Below are positions 8,549 to 18,330 of a stretch of 44,936 bases of DNA, in pieces (position 1 is the stretch's first letter; every line of letters begins with the position of its first letter). Origin of the DNA: Bacteroidota bacterium (lineage in GTDB: Bacteria; Bacteroidota; Ignavibacteria; Kryptoniales; JAKASW01); assembly GCA_021845665.1 (NCBI GenBank), contig JAJZVO010000034.1:1-44936 (forward strand), read 5' to 3'. A program made the position numbers and the translations under genes. The notes under the pieces were generated by a model. The model was not told the origin of the DNA and did not search any database. It saw only the letters and a list, made by a program, of their open reading frames with translations.

Positions 8549-10423
8549 ATGACAGAGAAGAAATACGATGTGATTGTGATCGGAGCCGGGCACGCAGGCA
8601 TTGAAGCTGCACTGGCAGCCGCCCGGATGGGGTGTTCCGTCATGATGGTGACGATGGATATTGCGGCCATAGGTCGCATGTCGTGTAACCCGGCCATCGG
8701 AGGAACTGCCAAAGGGAACCTGGTAAGGGAGATTGATGCGCTCGGCGGTGAGATGGGAAAGCTTGCTGACGCCACGGGCATACAGTTCAGGATGTTGAAT
8801 CGGTCGAAAGGGCCTGCTGTCTGGTCGCCACGTGCGCAAAACGACAGGGAGGGCTACTCCAAAGAAGCTCGCCGCCGTGTAGAGGCACAAGAGAATGTTC
8901 ATATTCTTCAGGATATGGTCACCGATGTCTATGTAGAAGGTGGAGAAATCTCCGGCATCCAGACGGGAACAGGTGTTAAGGTACCTTGCAAAGCGCTGAT
9001 TATCTCCTCCGGCACCTTCTTGAATGGAGTTATGCATACCGGCCTCAAGAGCAGGACCGGCGGACGTTTCAATGAACCTCCAGCCGTGGGACTCACCGCG
9101 TCGCTTGAGAAGCTCGGCTTTGTCAGCGGCAGATTGAAGACTGGTACACCTCCGAGAGTAGACAGGAGGAGCATAGATTTCAGCAAAGTTGAGGAGCAGC
9201 CCGGTGATCCGGATCCGGAACCTTTCTCTTTCCAGACACGAGAAGTGACGCGGGATCAGATCAGCTGTTTCCTGACATACACAAACCACGATACTCATGA
9301 GCTGCTCAGGACAGGTTTCGACAAGTCGCCGATGTTCACTGGCCTGATAAAGGGAATTGGCCCGAGGTATTGTCCATCTATCGAAGACAAGATCGTTAGG
9401 TTCGCGGAGAAGGAAAGGCACCAGATATTCCTCGAGCCTGAAGGGCGTGACACGAATGTCGTCTACGTGAACGGGTTCTCAACGAGTCTTCCTGCCGAGA
9501 TACAGTATGAAGCGATGAAGACTGTACCCGGCCTTGAGAATGTCGAGATGCTCCGTCCCGGCTACGCGGTCGAGTATGATTTTTTTCCACCACACCAAGT
9601 GAAGTTGACTCTGGAGACGCATCTAGTGAAGGGACTCTTTTTTGCCGGACAGATCAACGGCACGTCCGGTTACGAGGAAGCTGCCGGACAAGGTATCGCA
9701 GCCGGGATCAACGCGGCAATAAAAGTGAAGGGCGGAGATCCATTCGTGCTCAGGCGGTCAGAGGCATACATCGGAGTATTAATTGACGACCTCGTCAACA
9801 AGGGGACGAGTGAGCCATATCGGATGTTCACATCGAGAGCTGAGTACCGTCTTATGTTAAGACAGGACAATGCTGATAGACGTCTGATGAGGTACGGATA
9901 TGAGTTGGGGCTTATTCCGTCCGAAGCATACGATGCTCTTCGGAAGAAAGAGGAATACGTTTCCATTCTCACCGGCTACGTTCGACAGAAGAGCGTTCCT
10001 CCATCTGCCGTGAACCCTTATCTCGAGTCTATAGGTTCCACTCCTTTGTCGGAAAGTGAGAAGTTGTCACAGTTGGTCAAGAGGCAGGACGTGAAGTTGT
10101 CCGAAGTGCTCGGATTGGAATTCTTTCGCAGCGACTCGCTTCCTGTAGAAGCTGCGAGTCACAAGCATGCAGTGGAGCAGGTCGAAATTGAGACGAAGTA
10201 CGAAGGGTACATTGTTCGTCAGCTTGATGAGATTGAGAAGTTCGAGAAATTCGATTCGATGGAAATTCCCGAAGGATTTGACTACGGTCGTGTGAAGTCA
10301 ATCTCAACCGAAGCGAGAGAGAAACTGACACGAGTGATGCCCTCGTCAATCGGGCAGGCAAGCCGCATTTCGGGTGTTTCTCCGGCCGACGTATCTGTAC
10401 TAATGGTCTACCTTCACGGTTAA
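8549..10423 (+). CDS. mnmG: tRNA uridine 5-carboxymethylaminomethyl modification enzyme MnmG
   Basis: This 624-residue FAD enzyme is the partner of MnmE. The N-terminal Rossmann motif is VIVIGAGHAGIEAALAAARMG. It is followed by CNPAIGG.AKG.LV.EIDALGG (residues about 47-69), the GTFLNGVMHTG and LKTGTPPR segments, and FFAGQINGTSGYEEAAGQG (FAD binding). The C-terminal tRNA-binding helical domain ends ISGVSPADVSVLMVYL. Length and all landmark motifs are intact. It sits in the usual mnmE-mnmG order and is flanked on both sides by parS-like sites. The usual next genes (rsmG, parA, parB) do not follow: murQ does. Confidence 0.97.
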   Translation: MTEKKYDVIVIGAGHAGIEAALAAARMGCSVMMVTMDIAAIGRMSCNPAIGGTAKGNLVREIDALGGEMGKLADATGIQFRMLNRSKGPAVWSPRAQNDREGYSKEARRRVEAQENVHILQDMVTDVYVEGGEISGIQTGTGVKVPCKALIISSGTFLNGVMHTGLKSRTGGRFNEPPAVGLTASLEKLGFVSGRLKTGTPPRVDRRSIDFSKVEEQPGDPDPEPFSFQTREVTRDQISCFLTYTNHDTHELLRTGFDKSPMFTGLIKGIGPRYCPSIEDKIVRFAEKERHQIFLEPEGRDTNVVYVNGFSTSLPAEIQYEAMKTVPGLENVEMLRPGYAVEYDFFPPHQVKLTLETHLVKGLFFAGQINGTSGYEEAAGQGIAAGINAAIKVKGGDPFVLRRSEAYIGVLIDDLVNKGTSEPYRMFTSRAEYRLMLRQDNADRRLMRYGYELGLIPSEAYDALRKKEEYVSILTGYVRQKSVPPSAVNPYLESIGSTPLSESEKLSQLVKRQDVKLSEVLGLEFFRSDSLPVEAASHKHAVEQVEIETKYEGYIVRQLDEIEKFEKFDSMEIPEGFDYGRVKSISTEAREKLTRVMPSSIGQASRISGVSPADVSVLMVYLHG

Positions 10424-10456
10424 ACGGTCGGAGGTCTCACTACCGAATGAGCAAGA

Positions 10457-10472
10457 AGTTTCACGTGAAACA
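10457..10472. promoter_or_regulatory. parS-like ParB-binding site 2
   Basis: AGTTTCACGTGAAACA is a 14-bp perfect palindrome (GTTTCACGTGAAAC) with 15 of 16 matches to the parS consensus. It lies 33 bp after the mnmG stop and just upstream of murQ. Confidence 0.85.
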
Positions 10473-10575
10473 AGATCGACCAATGTCTTCAAATGGAATG
10501 AGAAATGGTGATCCCACCCATGCGAGGGAGGGGATTGCCACTCTCGTGGAAATGTTGGAAAACAGGAGGTTTTGA

Positions 10576-11508
10576 ATGGCGGAGGGCAGGAATCTGTTCG
10601 ACGAGTTGCTTTCTCTCACGACCGAGAAGAGGAACACCGTTTCTATGGAGATCGACACGGCAGACCCCATCGAGATCGTTCAGATAATAAACGACGAGGA
10701 CAAGAAGGTGGCGTTTGCCGTTGAACGGGAGCTTCCTTTTATCGCAAGGGCAGTTGAGATGGTTGTGCAAGCGTTTGAGAACGGCGGGCGACTCTTCTAT
10801 GTCGGCGCCGGCACCAGCGGACGAATCGGCGTACAGGATGCTGCCGAGTGTCCCCCGACGTTCGGCACAGACCCGGAACAAATACAGGGACTCATTGCGG
10901 GTGGCAGGCGTGCAGTCTTCACGGCGCAGGAAGGTGCCGAGGACAGAGAAGAGAACGGTGCGAACGATCTTGTTGCACACGGGGTGACTGAGAGGGATGT
11001 CGTCTGCGGAATTGCGGCAAGTCAAAGGACCCCGTACGTTGTCGGCGCAGTCAAGAAAGCCCGGGAGCTTCGTGCGAAGACGCTCTTTGTAACAACCAAC
11101 CCGCGATCCCGGTTCAACATCGATGTCGATATCGCTATTTGTCCGGAGGTTGGACCCGAAGTGATCATGGGCTCGACCAGGATGAAGTCAGGTACCGCGC
11201 AGAAGATGGTACTGAATATGATAACGACCGCGGCGATGATCCTGCAGGGAAAAGTGTACGAGAATATGATGGTGGATCTGCAGATGACGAACAGGAAACT
11301 TGAGGAGAGATCCAAGAAAATCGTGATGACGATAACCGGCGTCGGTTACGAGGAGGCGGCGAGAGTTCTGGCACTTGCTGGCGGTCATGTGAAGACGGCG
11401 GTTGTCATGATCAAGGTGAATGTCAATGCAGCGGAGGCAAAGAAGCGTCTTGCAAAGGGAGACGGTTTCGTGAGACGAGCCATAGAGGGAGAATTTGGAG
11501 AACACTAG
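10576..11508 (+). CDS. murQ: N-acetylmuramic acid 6-phosphate etherase MurQ
   Basis: The 310-residue sugar-isomerase (SIS) domain protein cleaves the lactyl ether of MurNAc-6-phosphate to give GlcNAc-6-phosphate and D-lactate during peptidoglycan recycling. Visible motifs are LFYVGAGTSGRIGVQDAAECPPTFG (sugar-phosphate site, with catalytic Glu probably E91), GIAASQRTPYVVGA, and GSTRMKSGTAQKMVLNMITT. Length agrees with E. coli MurQ (about 298). A strong GGAGG lies 7 bases before the ATG. The end overlaps the mfd start by 14 bp, implying translational coupling. No anmK or MurNAc transporter is present nearby. All key motifs look intact. Confidence 0.96.
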   Translation: MAEGRNLFDELLSLTTEKRNTVSMEIDTADPIEIVQIINDEDKKVAFAVERELPFIARAVEMVVQAFENGGRLFYVGAGTSGRIGVQDAAECPPTFGTDPEQIQGLIAGGRRAVFTAQEGAEDREENGANDLVAHGVTERDVVCGIAASQRTPYVVGAVKKARELRAKTLFVTTNPRSRFNIDVDIAICPEVGPEVIMGSTRMKSGTAQKMVLNMITTAAMILQGKVYENMMVDLQMTNRKLEERSKKIVMTITGVGYEEAARVLALAGGHVKTAVVMIKVNVNAAEAKKRLAKGDGFVRRAIEGEFGEH

Positions 11509-14500
11509 TCTGATCCGCCTGATGGCGGAACTTGATTCACTTGAAACGAGCCGTACAGTCGCCGACTCAATCCCCCTATCAGGGTCAACGGCACTTCACT
11601 GCTTAAGTATCCCTTACTTTGCTTTCATCCTGACCAAGATACTGAAGTCCGACAAGTCGCCGCTTCTACTTGTCATAGACGACGAAGAGGTTAGCGAGCG
11701 ACTTCAGTCTGACTTCTCGGTCTTCTCCGGTGGCCACCCTGTCCAGCTGATGGGCGACGACCAGGGAGACGGAGAGTCCGGGACTTTCGGTCTGAACCTG
11801 GCTGGCCTGTTCGAATTCTACTCCGGCGCCAGGAATCTTTACGTCTGCGACTACGCGACGATTTTCCGGAATATGCCTGCACACCGTACCCTTAAAGACA
11901 CTGCCGTTATAATACAAGCGCGCGCCGATGTCGATCACGACGATCTCATTCGAAGACTGTCGAGGTATGGTTACCAGCAGAAGGATTACGTCGAGGAGGT
12001 GGGCGATTTTGCCGTACGTGGAAGCATCATCGATATCTTCCCGGACTCCGGTGAGAATCCGATCAGAATAGATTTCTTCGGCGACAATGTCGACTCGATA
12101 CGCGTCTTTGATGCCGTTACTCAGCGCTCAATTCAAGGAATCGAGTCATTCACCCTTCTTCCTTTTGCCAACTCGACGAAGGACGCATCCCCGTTCGCGG
12201 ACCAGATTCCGGAAGGGACGAGAGTGATCTTCCACGAACCGGCAGCGATATCCGAAGAGTTGTCAGGCGGCTTCACCCGGCTGATCGACCGCCTCTCGGC
12301 GAAAGCAAGCCTTCTTTACTGGAAAGTGCTTGAGAGAGCTGCCGGCGAACCTGGAGTGGAAGTGACTCCGCAGCCGACATTCGGCGGAAAACTTCAGCTC
12401 GCGGCTAACAAGATTGCCGAGCTTTTCTCGGAAGGTTACAGGCTAACCGTGGCCTCAAGCACCAAGCACCTTGAGGACAATTTTCTGAATCTCCTCACCG
12501 AATACGACGAGCTAAACGGAACAATGCTCAAGCAGGAAGTCCAGTTAGTCCAGGCATCTCTCTCCGGCGGCTTCATTCTTCCGTCCGACAAGCTCGCGAT
12601 TCTCACAGAGCATGAGATATTTGGCCGCCGCTCGCCGCTCGTTTCCAGAAAAGAGAAGGCTAGAAAATTCGTCGGGCTCCTTCGCCGCGACCTGAACTCT
12701 CTCAGGAAAGGCGACTACGTCGTCCACGAGGAATACGGCATCGGACGATTCCTCGGCATGCAGAAGCTGAAAATAATCGACAGCACCCAGGAGTGTGTGA
12801 AGATCGAGTATGCCGACGGTGATATGCTTTACGTGAACATCGACTACGTCGGGAGGCTGCAGCGATACGCCTCAGAAGACGGCTTCAATCCTAAGCTGTC
12901 CAAGCTGGGCGGTGCCGACTGGCAGTTAATGAAAACCCGGGCGAAGGGAAAACTTAAGGACATCGCCAAGGACTTGATCAAGCTCTACGCAGACCGGAAG
13001 AAGTCGAAAGGATTTTCGTTCCAGAGGGACAGCATATGGCAGCATGAGCTGGAAGCATCGTTCGTATATGAAGACACTCCCGATCAGTCGCGGGCCACGT
13101 CCGAGATAAAGAAGGATATGGAGAGTGATAATCCGATGGACAGGCTGCTTTGTGGCGATGTGGGGTTCGGCAAGACAGAGGTTGCAGTACGCGCCGCCTT
13201 CAAGGCGGTAATGAGCGGAAAGCAGGTTGCCATTCTCGTACCCACGACCATACTCGCCGAGCAGCATTATAATACTTTTCGGGACAGGCTTGCGGAATAT
13301 GCCGCGCGGGTCGAGGTCCTTTCGCGATTCAGGAAAAGGTCCGAGCAGAAGGTGATTCTTCAGAAGCTTGAGAAGGGAGAAGTCGACATAGTCATAGGTA
13401 CCCACCGGCTCCTTTCCGGTGACGCGAAGTTCCACGACTTAGGACTCTTGATTGTCGACGAGGAACACAGGTTTGGAGTTGAAGCGAAAGAAAAGATTAG
13501 GCAGCTTCGTGCGAATGTAGACACGCTTTACATGACGGCGACTCCGATCCCGAGGACGCTGTATATGTCACTTTCGTCAGCCATGGACATATCGATCCTT
13601 CAGACGCCACCCGCCAACAGGCTTCCAATCGATACGTACATTGTTAACTTTGACGGTAAGCTCATTCAGTCAGTAATAGAGCGTGAGCTCAGCCGCGGCG
13701 GACAAGTATACATAGTGAGCGATACGGTGAAGGATCTCAACAAGCTGGCCGACTTCGTGCACAGGAAAGTTCCGGGGGCAAAGGCTGGAGTCATTCACGG
13801 GAAGATGAAGGCGACGGAAATCGAGCGGACCATGGTTCATTTTCTCGAGAAGAAGCTCAACGTCCTTATAGCGACGAAGATAATCGAGTCCGGCATAGAC
13901 ATACCTTCGGTGAACACGCTCATCGTCAATAACGCCGACCGGTTCGGTCTCGCGGAACTTTACCAGATTCGCGGGCGCATCGGGCGCTCGAACGTGCAGG
14001 CGTACGCGTATCTCATTGCCAGGCAGTTCTCGTATTTGACTAGAGACGCCGTCCGGCGGCTCACCGCAATTGAGGAATTCAGCGAGCTCGGCTCGGGTTT
14101 CAACCTCGCGATGAGAGATTTGGAAATCCGCGGTGCCGGAAACGTGCTCGGTAGGGAGCAGAGCGGCTTCATAAACAACCTCGGGTTCGAGATGTACAAT
14201 AAGGTGCTCGAGGAAGCTGTGGCGGAGGCGAAATTCGAGGAGAATCTTACCGAGCAGCTTGATACTCTTACCCGGCGAAAGGTCGAGCCGAAAGTTACTG
14301 CCGATGTCGACGCTTACATACCCGACGACTACGTCGCCCTCGACGCCGACAGGTTCGATTTCTACAAGCGTCTCTCCAGGGCTGCGATGGCGGCTGAAGT
14401 CGACGACATACGTGCCGAGATGCTGGACAGGTTCGGCAAGATTCCTGAACCGGCGGAGAACCTCTTCAAACTTATAAAGCTCAAGATAAGACTTGAGCCG

Positions 14501-14755
14501 CTCAGGATACCGAAAGTCGAAATGCGTGCTGCCGCCGTCGACATATTTCTCCCTTCGGATGATAAGGACTTCTTCAAAGAGATATTCCCGCTCATGATGA
14601 ATGCGCTCGACAGGATCAGCGACATCAAATATCGGGTTACCCAGGAAAACGCGAACGCGAAAGTAGAAGTGAAATTCGTATCGGGCCGATCTGAAAACGA
14701 AGGCGCGAAGATCGATCAGCTCGAGCGACTTGTCGAGGTTCTGAAGATCCTTTAG
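11495..14755 (+). CDS. mfd: Transcription-repair coupling factor Mfd
   Basis: This 1086-residue ATP-dependent translocase removes stalled RNA polymerase and recruits UvrA to damage. In order: a UvrB-like N-terminal part (residues 1 to about 350); the CarD-like RNA-polymerase interaction domain with GDYVVHEEYGIGRFLGMQKL near 402; the superfamily 2 helicase core with Walker A GDVGFGKTE at about 553, DEEH box at about 652, TATPIPRTLYMS, and ATKIIESGIDIPSVNTLIVNNADRFGL; and the C-terminal TRCF domain. The chosen start is a TTG with GGGAG 6 bases upstream, inside the end of murQ. The first ATG, at 11522, would shorten the protein by 9 residues and is a fair alternative. Confidence 0.96.
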   Translation: MENTSLIRLMAELDSLETSRTVADSIPLSGSTALHCLSIPYFAFILTKILKSDKSPLLLVIDDEEVSERLQSDFSVFSGGHPVQLMGDDQGDGESGTFGLNLAGLFEFYSGARNLYVCDYATIFRNMPAHRTLKDTAVIIQARADVDHDDLIRRLSRYGYQQKDYVEEVGDFAVRGSIIDIFPDSGENPIRIDFFGDNVDSIRVFDAVTQRSIQGIESFTLLPFANSTKDASPFADQIPEGTRVIFHEPAAISEELSGGFTRLIDRLSAKASLLYWKVLERAAGEPGVEVTPQPTFGGKLQLAANKIAELFSEGYRLTVASSTKHLEDNFLNLLTEYDELNGTMLKQEVQLVQASLSGGFILPSDKLAILTEHEIFGRRSPLVSRKEKARKFVGLLRRDLNSLRKGDYVVHEEYGIGRFLGMQKLKIIDSTQECVKIEYADGDMLYVNIDYVGRLQRYASEDGFNPKLSKLGGADWQLMKTRAKGKLKDIAKDLIKLYADRKKSKGFSFQRDSIWQHELEASFVYEDTPDQSRATSEIKKDMESDNPMDRLLCGDVGFGKTEVAVRAAFKAVMSGKQVAILVPTTILAEQHYNTFRDRLAEYAARVEVLSRFRKRSEQKVILQKLEKGEVDIVIGTHRLLSGDAKFHDLGLLIVDEEHRFGVEAKEKIRQLRANVDTLYMTATPIPRTLYMSLSSAMDISILQTPPANRLPIDTYIVNFDGKLIQSVIERELSRGGQVYIVSDTVKDLNKLADFVHRKVPGAKAGVIHGKMKATEIERTMVHFLEKKLNVLIATKIIESGIDIPSVNTLIVNNADRFGLAELYQIRGRIGRSNVQAYAYLIARQFSYLTRDAVRRLTAIEEFSELGSGFNLAMRDLEIRGAGNVLGREQSGFINNLGFEMYNKVLEEAVAEAKFEENLTEQLDTLTRRKVEPKVTADVDAYIPDDYVALDADRFDFYKRLSRAAMAAEVDDIRAEMLDRFGKIPEPAENLFKLIKLKIRLEPLRIPKVEMRAAAVDIFLPSDDKDFFKEIFPLMMNALDRISDIKYRVTQENANAKVEVKFVSGRSENEGAKIDQLERLVEVLKIL

Positions 14756-14858
14756 GCCGGGTCGATTTCCCGATGGACTTAGAATGTCATGGACCACGTG
14801 GAGGGGACCGTCCCTCCCGGATTAAATCACAACAACGATCCGGATTTCACTTCAAGAC

Positions 14859-14876
14859 TCGCCGATCGATCGGCGA
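14859..14876. repeat. 18-bp perfect palindrome between convergent genes
   Basis: TCGCCGATC is followed directly by its reverse complement GATCGGCGA in the 172-bp gap between mfd and the convergent ATPase gene. There is no T-run. It may be a bidirectional transcript end or a protein-binding site. Confidence 0.4.
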
Positions 14877-14927
14877 TAGTAGACGTCCGACGCAAAACTT
14901 TTGTTTGCAGCGCACGGCTTAATGTCC

Positions 14928-17351
14928 TCATTCCACGCCAAATTTTTTGAATGCATAATACTTCGGAAGGTCGGTCACGAACGTGAAGACCACCGAGAAG
15001 AGAAGGATAGCGAATACTTCCCCCGGTGTTATCGCCGGAATGATTATGCCGTAAATCCCGAGGAAGATAAAGGCGATTACTCCGCCCAATGTCGCGATTG
15101 TCAATGCTCCGCCGGGGAGTGAATCCCAGAAAAACCTTCTCTCACGAACGCTGATGACTCTGAACTGGCTCGTGAAAACTAGCATCAGAAGAATGAACGT
15201 CTGAAGCTGCGGGAAATTGAGGTGTAGGTAATCCTTTCCCCAGAGCAGCGTTACGATACCGCCGAGAACGAAAATGCCGCCGACAGCCAGGGAAGCGAGA
15301 GTTATGTCCCTGACGTTCCAGTTGTTCGGCGCGACGGTATGTTTCACGTTATCAGTTGCAAGCGACATTGTTACGAAATCGAGTGCGAACACCAGGAGTG
15401 ACATGCCGAGAAGCGACAGCACCATCTTGTCGATCATGAAAAATCCGACCATCAGCAGGCCGACGAGCTGTACCACTTTTGTTACTTTGTTTATCACCCA
15501 GGTAAGCATCCGCTGGTATGTCTCCCGGCTTCGTTTTACCGCGTCGACGATGACGCTCACGCCGGGCTGTGTCAGGACAACGCTAGCCGATGCCTTCGCA
15601 ACATCCGTCGAATTGCTCACCGCGATCCCCATCTCGGCCTGCTTCAGTGCCGGCGCATCGTTTACACCGTCTCCGGTCATTCCGACCATGTATCCCTTAG
15701 ACTGAAGGAGCTTTACTATCTTATACTTATCTTCGGGATATATTTCTGCGAAGCCGTCGCTCTCGGCGGCTTTCTTCGCCTGGTCGTCCTCGTTTAGGTT
15801 CGCGATGTCCGAAAGCCTGATGACGTTCGTGCCGATTCCGACCTGACCCGCGATCTCGCGCGCGATGGCGAGGCTGTCGCCGGTGAGCATAAGCGGCTTC
15901 ACGCCGAGTTCCTTGATCTCCTCTATCATCTTCCTGCTGTCGGGCCTCGGCGGGTCGGCAAGCGGGATCAGGCCAGCGAGGCGCAGGTCATCGGGGTTAC
16001 CGTCGGCCGAGCGGGCCACGGCGATTGTGCGGTATCCCTTCTGCGAGAATGAAGCGATCTGCTTATCCACATCGGCGATGGTTTGCGCATCAAGTCCCTT
16101 GCACATTCCGAGTATGACCTGAGAGGCTCCCTTAACAGCGCGATATTGCTTCCCCCCGGCCTCGAAGACTGCTTCGGTTCTCTTGATTGCGGGATTGAAC
16201 GGCGTGTAGGAGATTTGCTTGTGGGAATTCAGACTAATATTCTGACTCTTTGTGTAATCGATCACCGCCAAATCGATGAGGTCCATCCCTTCCGATCTCG
16301 ATGCGAGGAAGGCCGTTCGGATCACTTCGTCTCTGTCGAAACCAGAATATGGGATAGTGTCGGTTACCGCCAACTTGTTTTGCGTGATTGTGCCGGTCTT
16401 ATCGAGGCAGAGCACGCTGATAGAAGCTGCATCCTCGATCGAGTCGAGTCTTGTAACGAGGACGCCTTCAGCCGCGAGCTTGGTGCCTGTTGCCGCCTGT
16501 ACGATCGTCATTACCGCAGGGAGAGCCACCGGAACCGCGCCCATTAGGAACACGACGATGAAGGTGAGGATGAGGAGGAAGCTCATATGCATCGCCAGGG
16601 CGTAGAGGGCGACAACGAGCGAAGCCGCAATCCCGAGGTACATCATGTCCTTCACGATGTTCATCATAATCTCTTCCTGGTGAGACTTCGGTTTTGCGAT
16701 CTTGACTAGCTCTGCCGTCTTGCCGAAGTAAGTGTTGGCGCCCGTATTGAGCACGGCGCACTTTGCTTCACCTCGTCTGACTACCGAACCTGAATAGACC
16801 ACGTCAGAATTCTGTTTCTCGACCGGGAGCGACTCGCCGGTGAGCGCCGATTCGTCAATAGATATTTCTCCGCTGATGATCTTCGCGTCCGCCGGGATTA
16901 TGTCGCCGAGTTTGACTATAAGTATGTCGCCCGGTACTATTCCGCCGGCCTCCTCGGTGGTCCATATGCCGTTTCTCAGGATTTTTGCCTTGATGGCGAG
17001 CCGCTGTTTAAGCAGCTCGACCGCCTTCTGCGACCCGCGGGAATGCATGAAACCGATTATCGCGTTCACTGTCAGGAGTGCGAAGATGATTATTCCTTCA
17101 AGTTTGTGCTTGAGCACGAAATCCAAGATCATGGCGAATTCGAGCAGCCAAGGCATTGGGCCCCAGTACCGTTTAAGAAATGCCAGGACCGGGTTCTTCT
17201 TCTTCTCAGTAATCTCATTTCGTCCGAAAAAAGAAAGTCGTTCCTTGACATCCGAATCTGTCAGTCCTGATTCGGTTGATCTTAACAGTCTGTATGTGTC
17301 GTCTATCGATGCAGTTTTGAAATCTGAAGTAGGTTTAATCTGGAAATCCAT
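14928..17351 (-). CDS. P-type H+-ATPase (plasma-membrane proton-efflux type)
   Basis: This 807-residue P-type ATPase is of subfamily IIIA. The cation-ATPase N domain (GLTDSDVKERLSFFGRNEI) is followed by WGPMPWLLEFAMILDF in M1, the actuator TGES loop (DESALTGESLPVEK), the phosphorylation motif LCLDKTGTIT with D317, the MTGDGVNDAPALKQAEMGIAV hinge, and about ten membrane segments. The length and the WGPxPWxLE motif match archaeal, bacterial and plant proton pumps rather than Ca2+ or heavy-metal pumps. It would export protons from the cytosol at the cost of ATP. The gene stands alone, convergent with mfd and divergent from msrA. The start at 17351 follows a GGACCAAT-type leader without a strong ribosome site. 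Confidence 0.92.
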   Translation of the reverse strand: MDFQIKPTSDFKTASIDDTYRLLRSTESGLTDSDVKERLSFFGRNEITEKKKNPVLAFLKRYWGPMPWLLEFAMILDFVLKHKLEGIIIFALLTVNAIIGFMHSRGSQKAVELLKQRLAIKAKILRNGIWTTEEAGGIVPGDILIVKLGDIIPADAKIISGEISIDESALTGESLPVEKQNSDVVYSGSVVRRGEAKCAVLNTGANTYFGKTAELVKIAKPKSHQEEIMMNIVKDMMYLGIAASLVVALYALAMHMSFLLILTFIVVFLMGAVPVALPAVMTIVQAATGTKLAAEGVLVTRLDSIEDAASISVLCLDKTGTITQNKLAVTDTIPYSGFDRDEVIRTAFLASRSEGMDLIDLAVIDYTKSQNISLNSHKQISYTPFNPAIKRTEAVFEAGGKQYRAVKGASQVILGMCKGLDAQTIADVDKQIASFSQKGYRTIAVARSADGNPDDLRLAGLIPLADPPRPDSRKMIEEIKELGVKPLMLTGDSLAIAREIAGQVGIGTNVIRLSDIANLNEDDQAKKAAESDGFAEIYPEDKYKIVKLLQSKGYMVGMTGDGVNDAPALKQAEMGIAVSNSTDVAKASASVVLTQPGVSVIVDAVKRSRETYQRMLTWVINKVTKVVQLVGLLMVGFFMIDKMVLSLLGMSLLVFALDFVTMSLATDNVKHTVAPNNWNVRDITLASLAVGGIFVLGGIVTLLWGKDYLHLNFPQLQTFILLMLVFTSQFRVISVRERRFFWDSLPGGALTIATLGGVIAFIFLGIYGIIIPAITPGEVFAILLFSVVFTFVTDLPKYYAFKKFGVE

Positions 17352-17610
17352 CTGGATTGGTCCTTGTCAAATCTTAGGAGTTTGTATCTAAGGTTAGATG
17401 ATTAAAGCAGAATTAGGTTCTCAATTTGGATTACATATTATAGCTTTCTTGTATCAATATTAGCAGTCGGTTGAATTCTTTTCAAGGTGCTATATGACTT
17501 ATGTGACGGTTCAAGCTATTGAGAACCTGATACGGGAACCCGGATGGATTCCGCGTCTGTATATCTGATTTAATGAAAGTTGCAGGCGCTATTTGTTGTT
17601 AATCAAGTAA

Positions 17611-18174
17611 ATGAAGGAGAATATTTTGCAGGACGAGTCAAAATATGAAACCGCCACTCTCGGAGGTGGATGTTTTTGGTGCACCGAGGCGGTTTTCGAC
17701 GAACTGAACGGAGTCGTCCGAGTGGAATCGGGATACTCCGGAGGGACGGTCATCAATCCAAGTTATGAAGAGGTCTGCACAAGCAGGACAGGACACGCCG
17801 AAGTGGTACAGATCACGTTCGATCCCCGTGTGATTTCATACGAGGACGTTCTCAGGATATTTTTTACGGTGCATGATCCTACGACGCTTAACCGGCAGGG
17901 GAATGACGTCGGGACACAATACCGGTCGGTTATTTTCTATCACAATGAAGATCAGAAGAACTCAGCAGAGAAAATAATGAAGGAGATTACTGCCGGTAAG
18001 ATTTACGACAATCCCTTGGTAACCGAGCTTTCTCCCCTCCATGCATTCTACAGGGCCGAGAACTATCACCAGGACTATTTCGCGAACAATCCTAGCCAGG
18101 GTTACTGCCGGGTTGTGATCGCGCCGAAGGTGGCGAAGTTCCGCGACCACTACAGAGAAAAGCTGAAAGGATAG
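17611..18174 (+). CDS. msrA: Peptide-methionine (S)-S-oxide reductase MsrA
   Basis: The 187-residue cytosolic repair enzyme reduces methionine-S-sulfoxide in proteins using thioredoxin. The active-site motif GGGCFWCTEAVF carries the catalytic Cys21. Also present are SGYSGG, the substrate-pocket residues in GHAEVVQITFDP, HDPTTLNRQGNDVGTQYRSVIF, and a resolving-cysteine candidate in GYCRVVIAPK. A normal single-domain length with no MsrB fusion. A ribosome site is weak, and a TTG six codons in is a possible alternative start. It is transcribed alone, divergent from the proton ATPase. Confidence 0.96.
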   Translation: MKENILQDESKYETATLGGGCFWCTEAVFDELNGVVRVESGYSGGTVINPSYEEVCTSRTGHAEVVQITFDPRVISYEDVLRIFFTVHDPTTLNRQGNDVGTQYRSVIFYHNEDQKNSAEKIMKEITAGKIYDNPLVTELSPLHAFYRAENYHQDYFANNPSQGYCRVVIAPKVAKFRDHYREKLKG

Positions 18175-18330
18175 GAAGAAAACCGGCGGCAGTAATTGCC
18201 TGTCGTCGATTGAAGTAGCGTACATTGAGCGCATACTCGCGGCCGGTTGATTTCGTTGATCCTTCAGACTCCTTCCTTTACTTTTCACACATAAGAAGAA
18301 TTTTGCGCAATAATCTCAATCGCGGAGAAT

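Noticed and set aside
8486-9421. A 311-codon minus-strand frame opposite mnmG
   Set aside because: mnmG is complete and highly conserved. The antisense frame has no recognisable domain.
13670-14797. A 375-codon open frame on the minus strand opposite mfd
   Set aside because: Long antisense frames are expected opposite GC-rich coding sequence. The product shows no motif and mfd is unmistakable.
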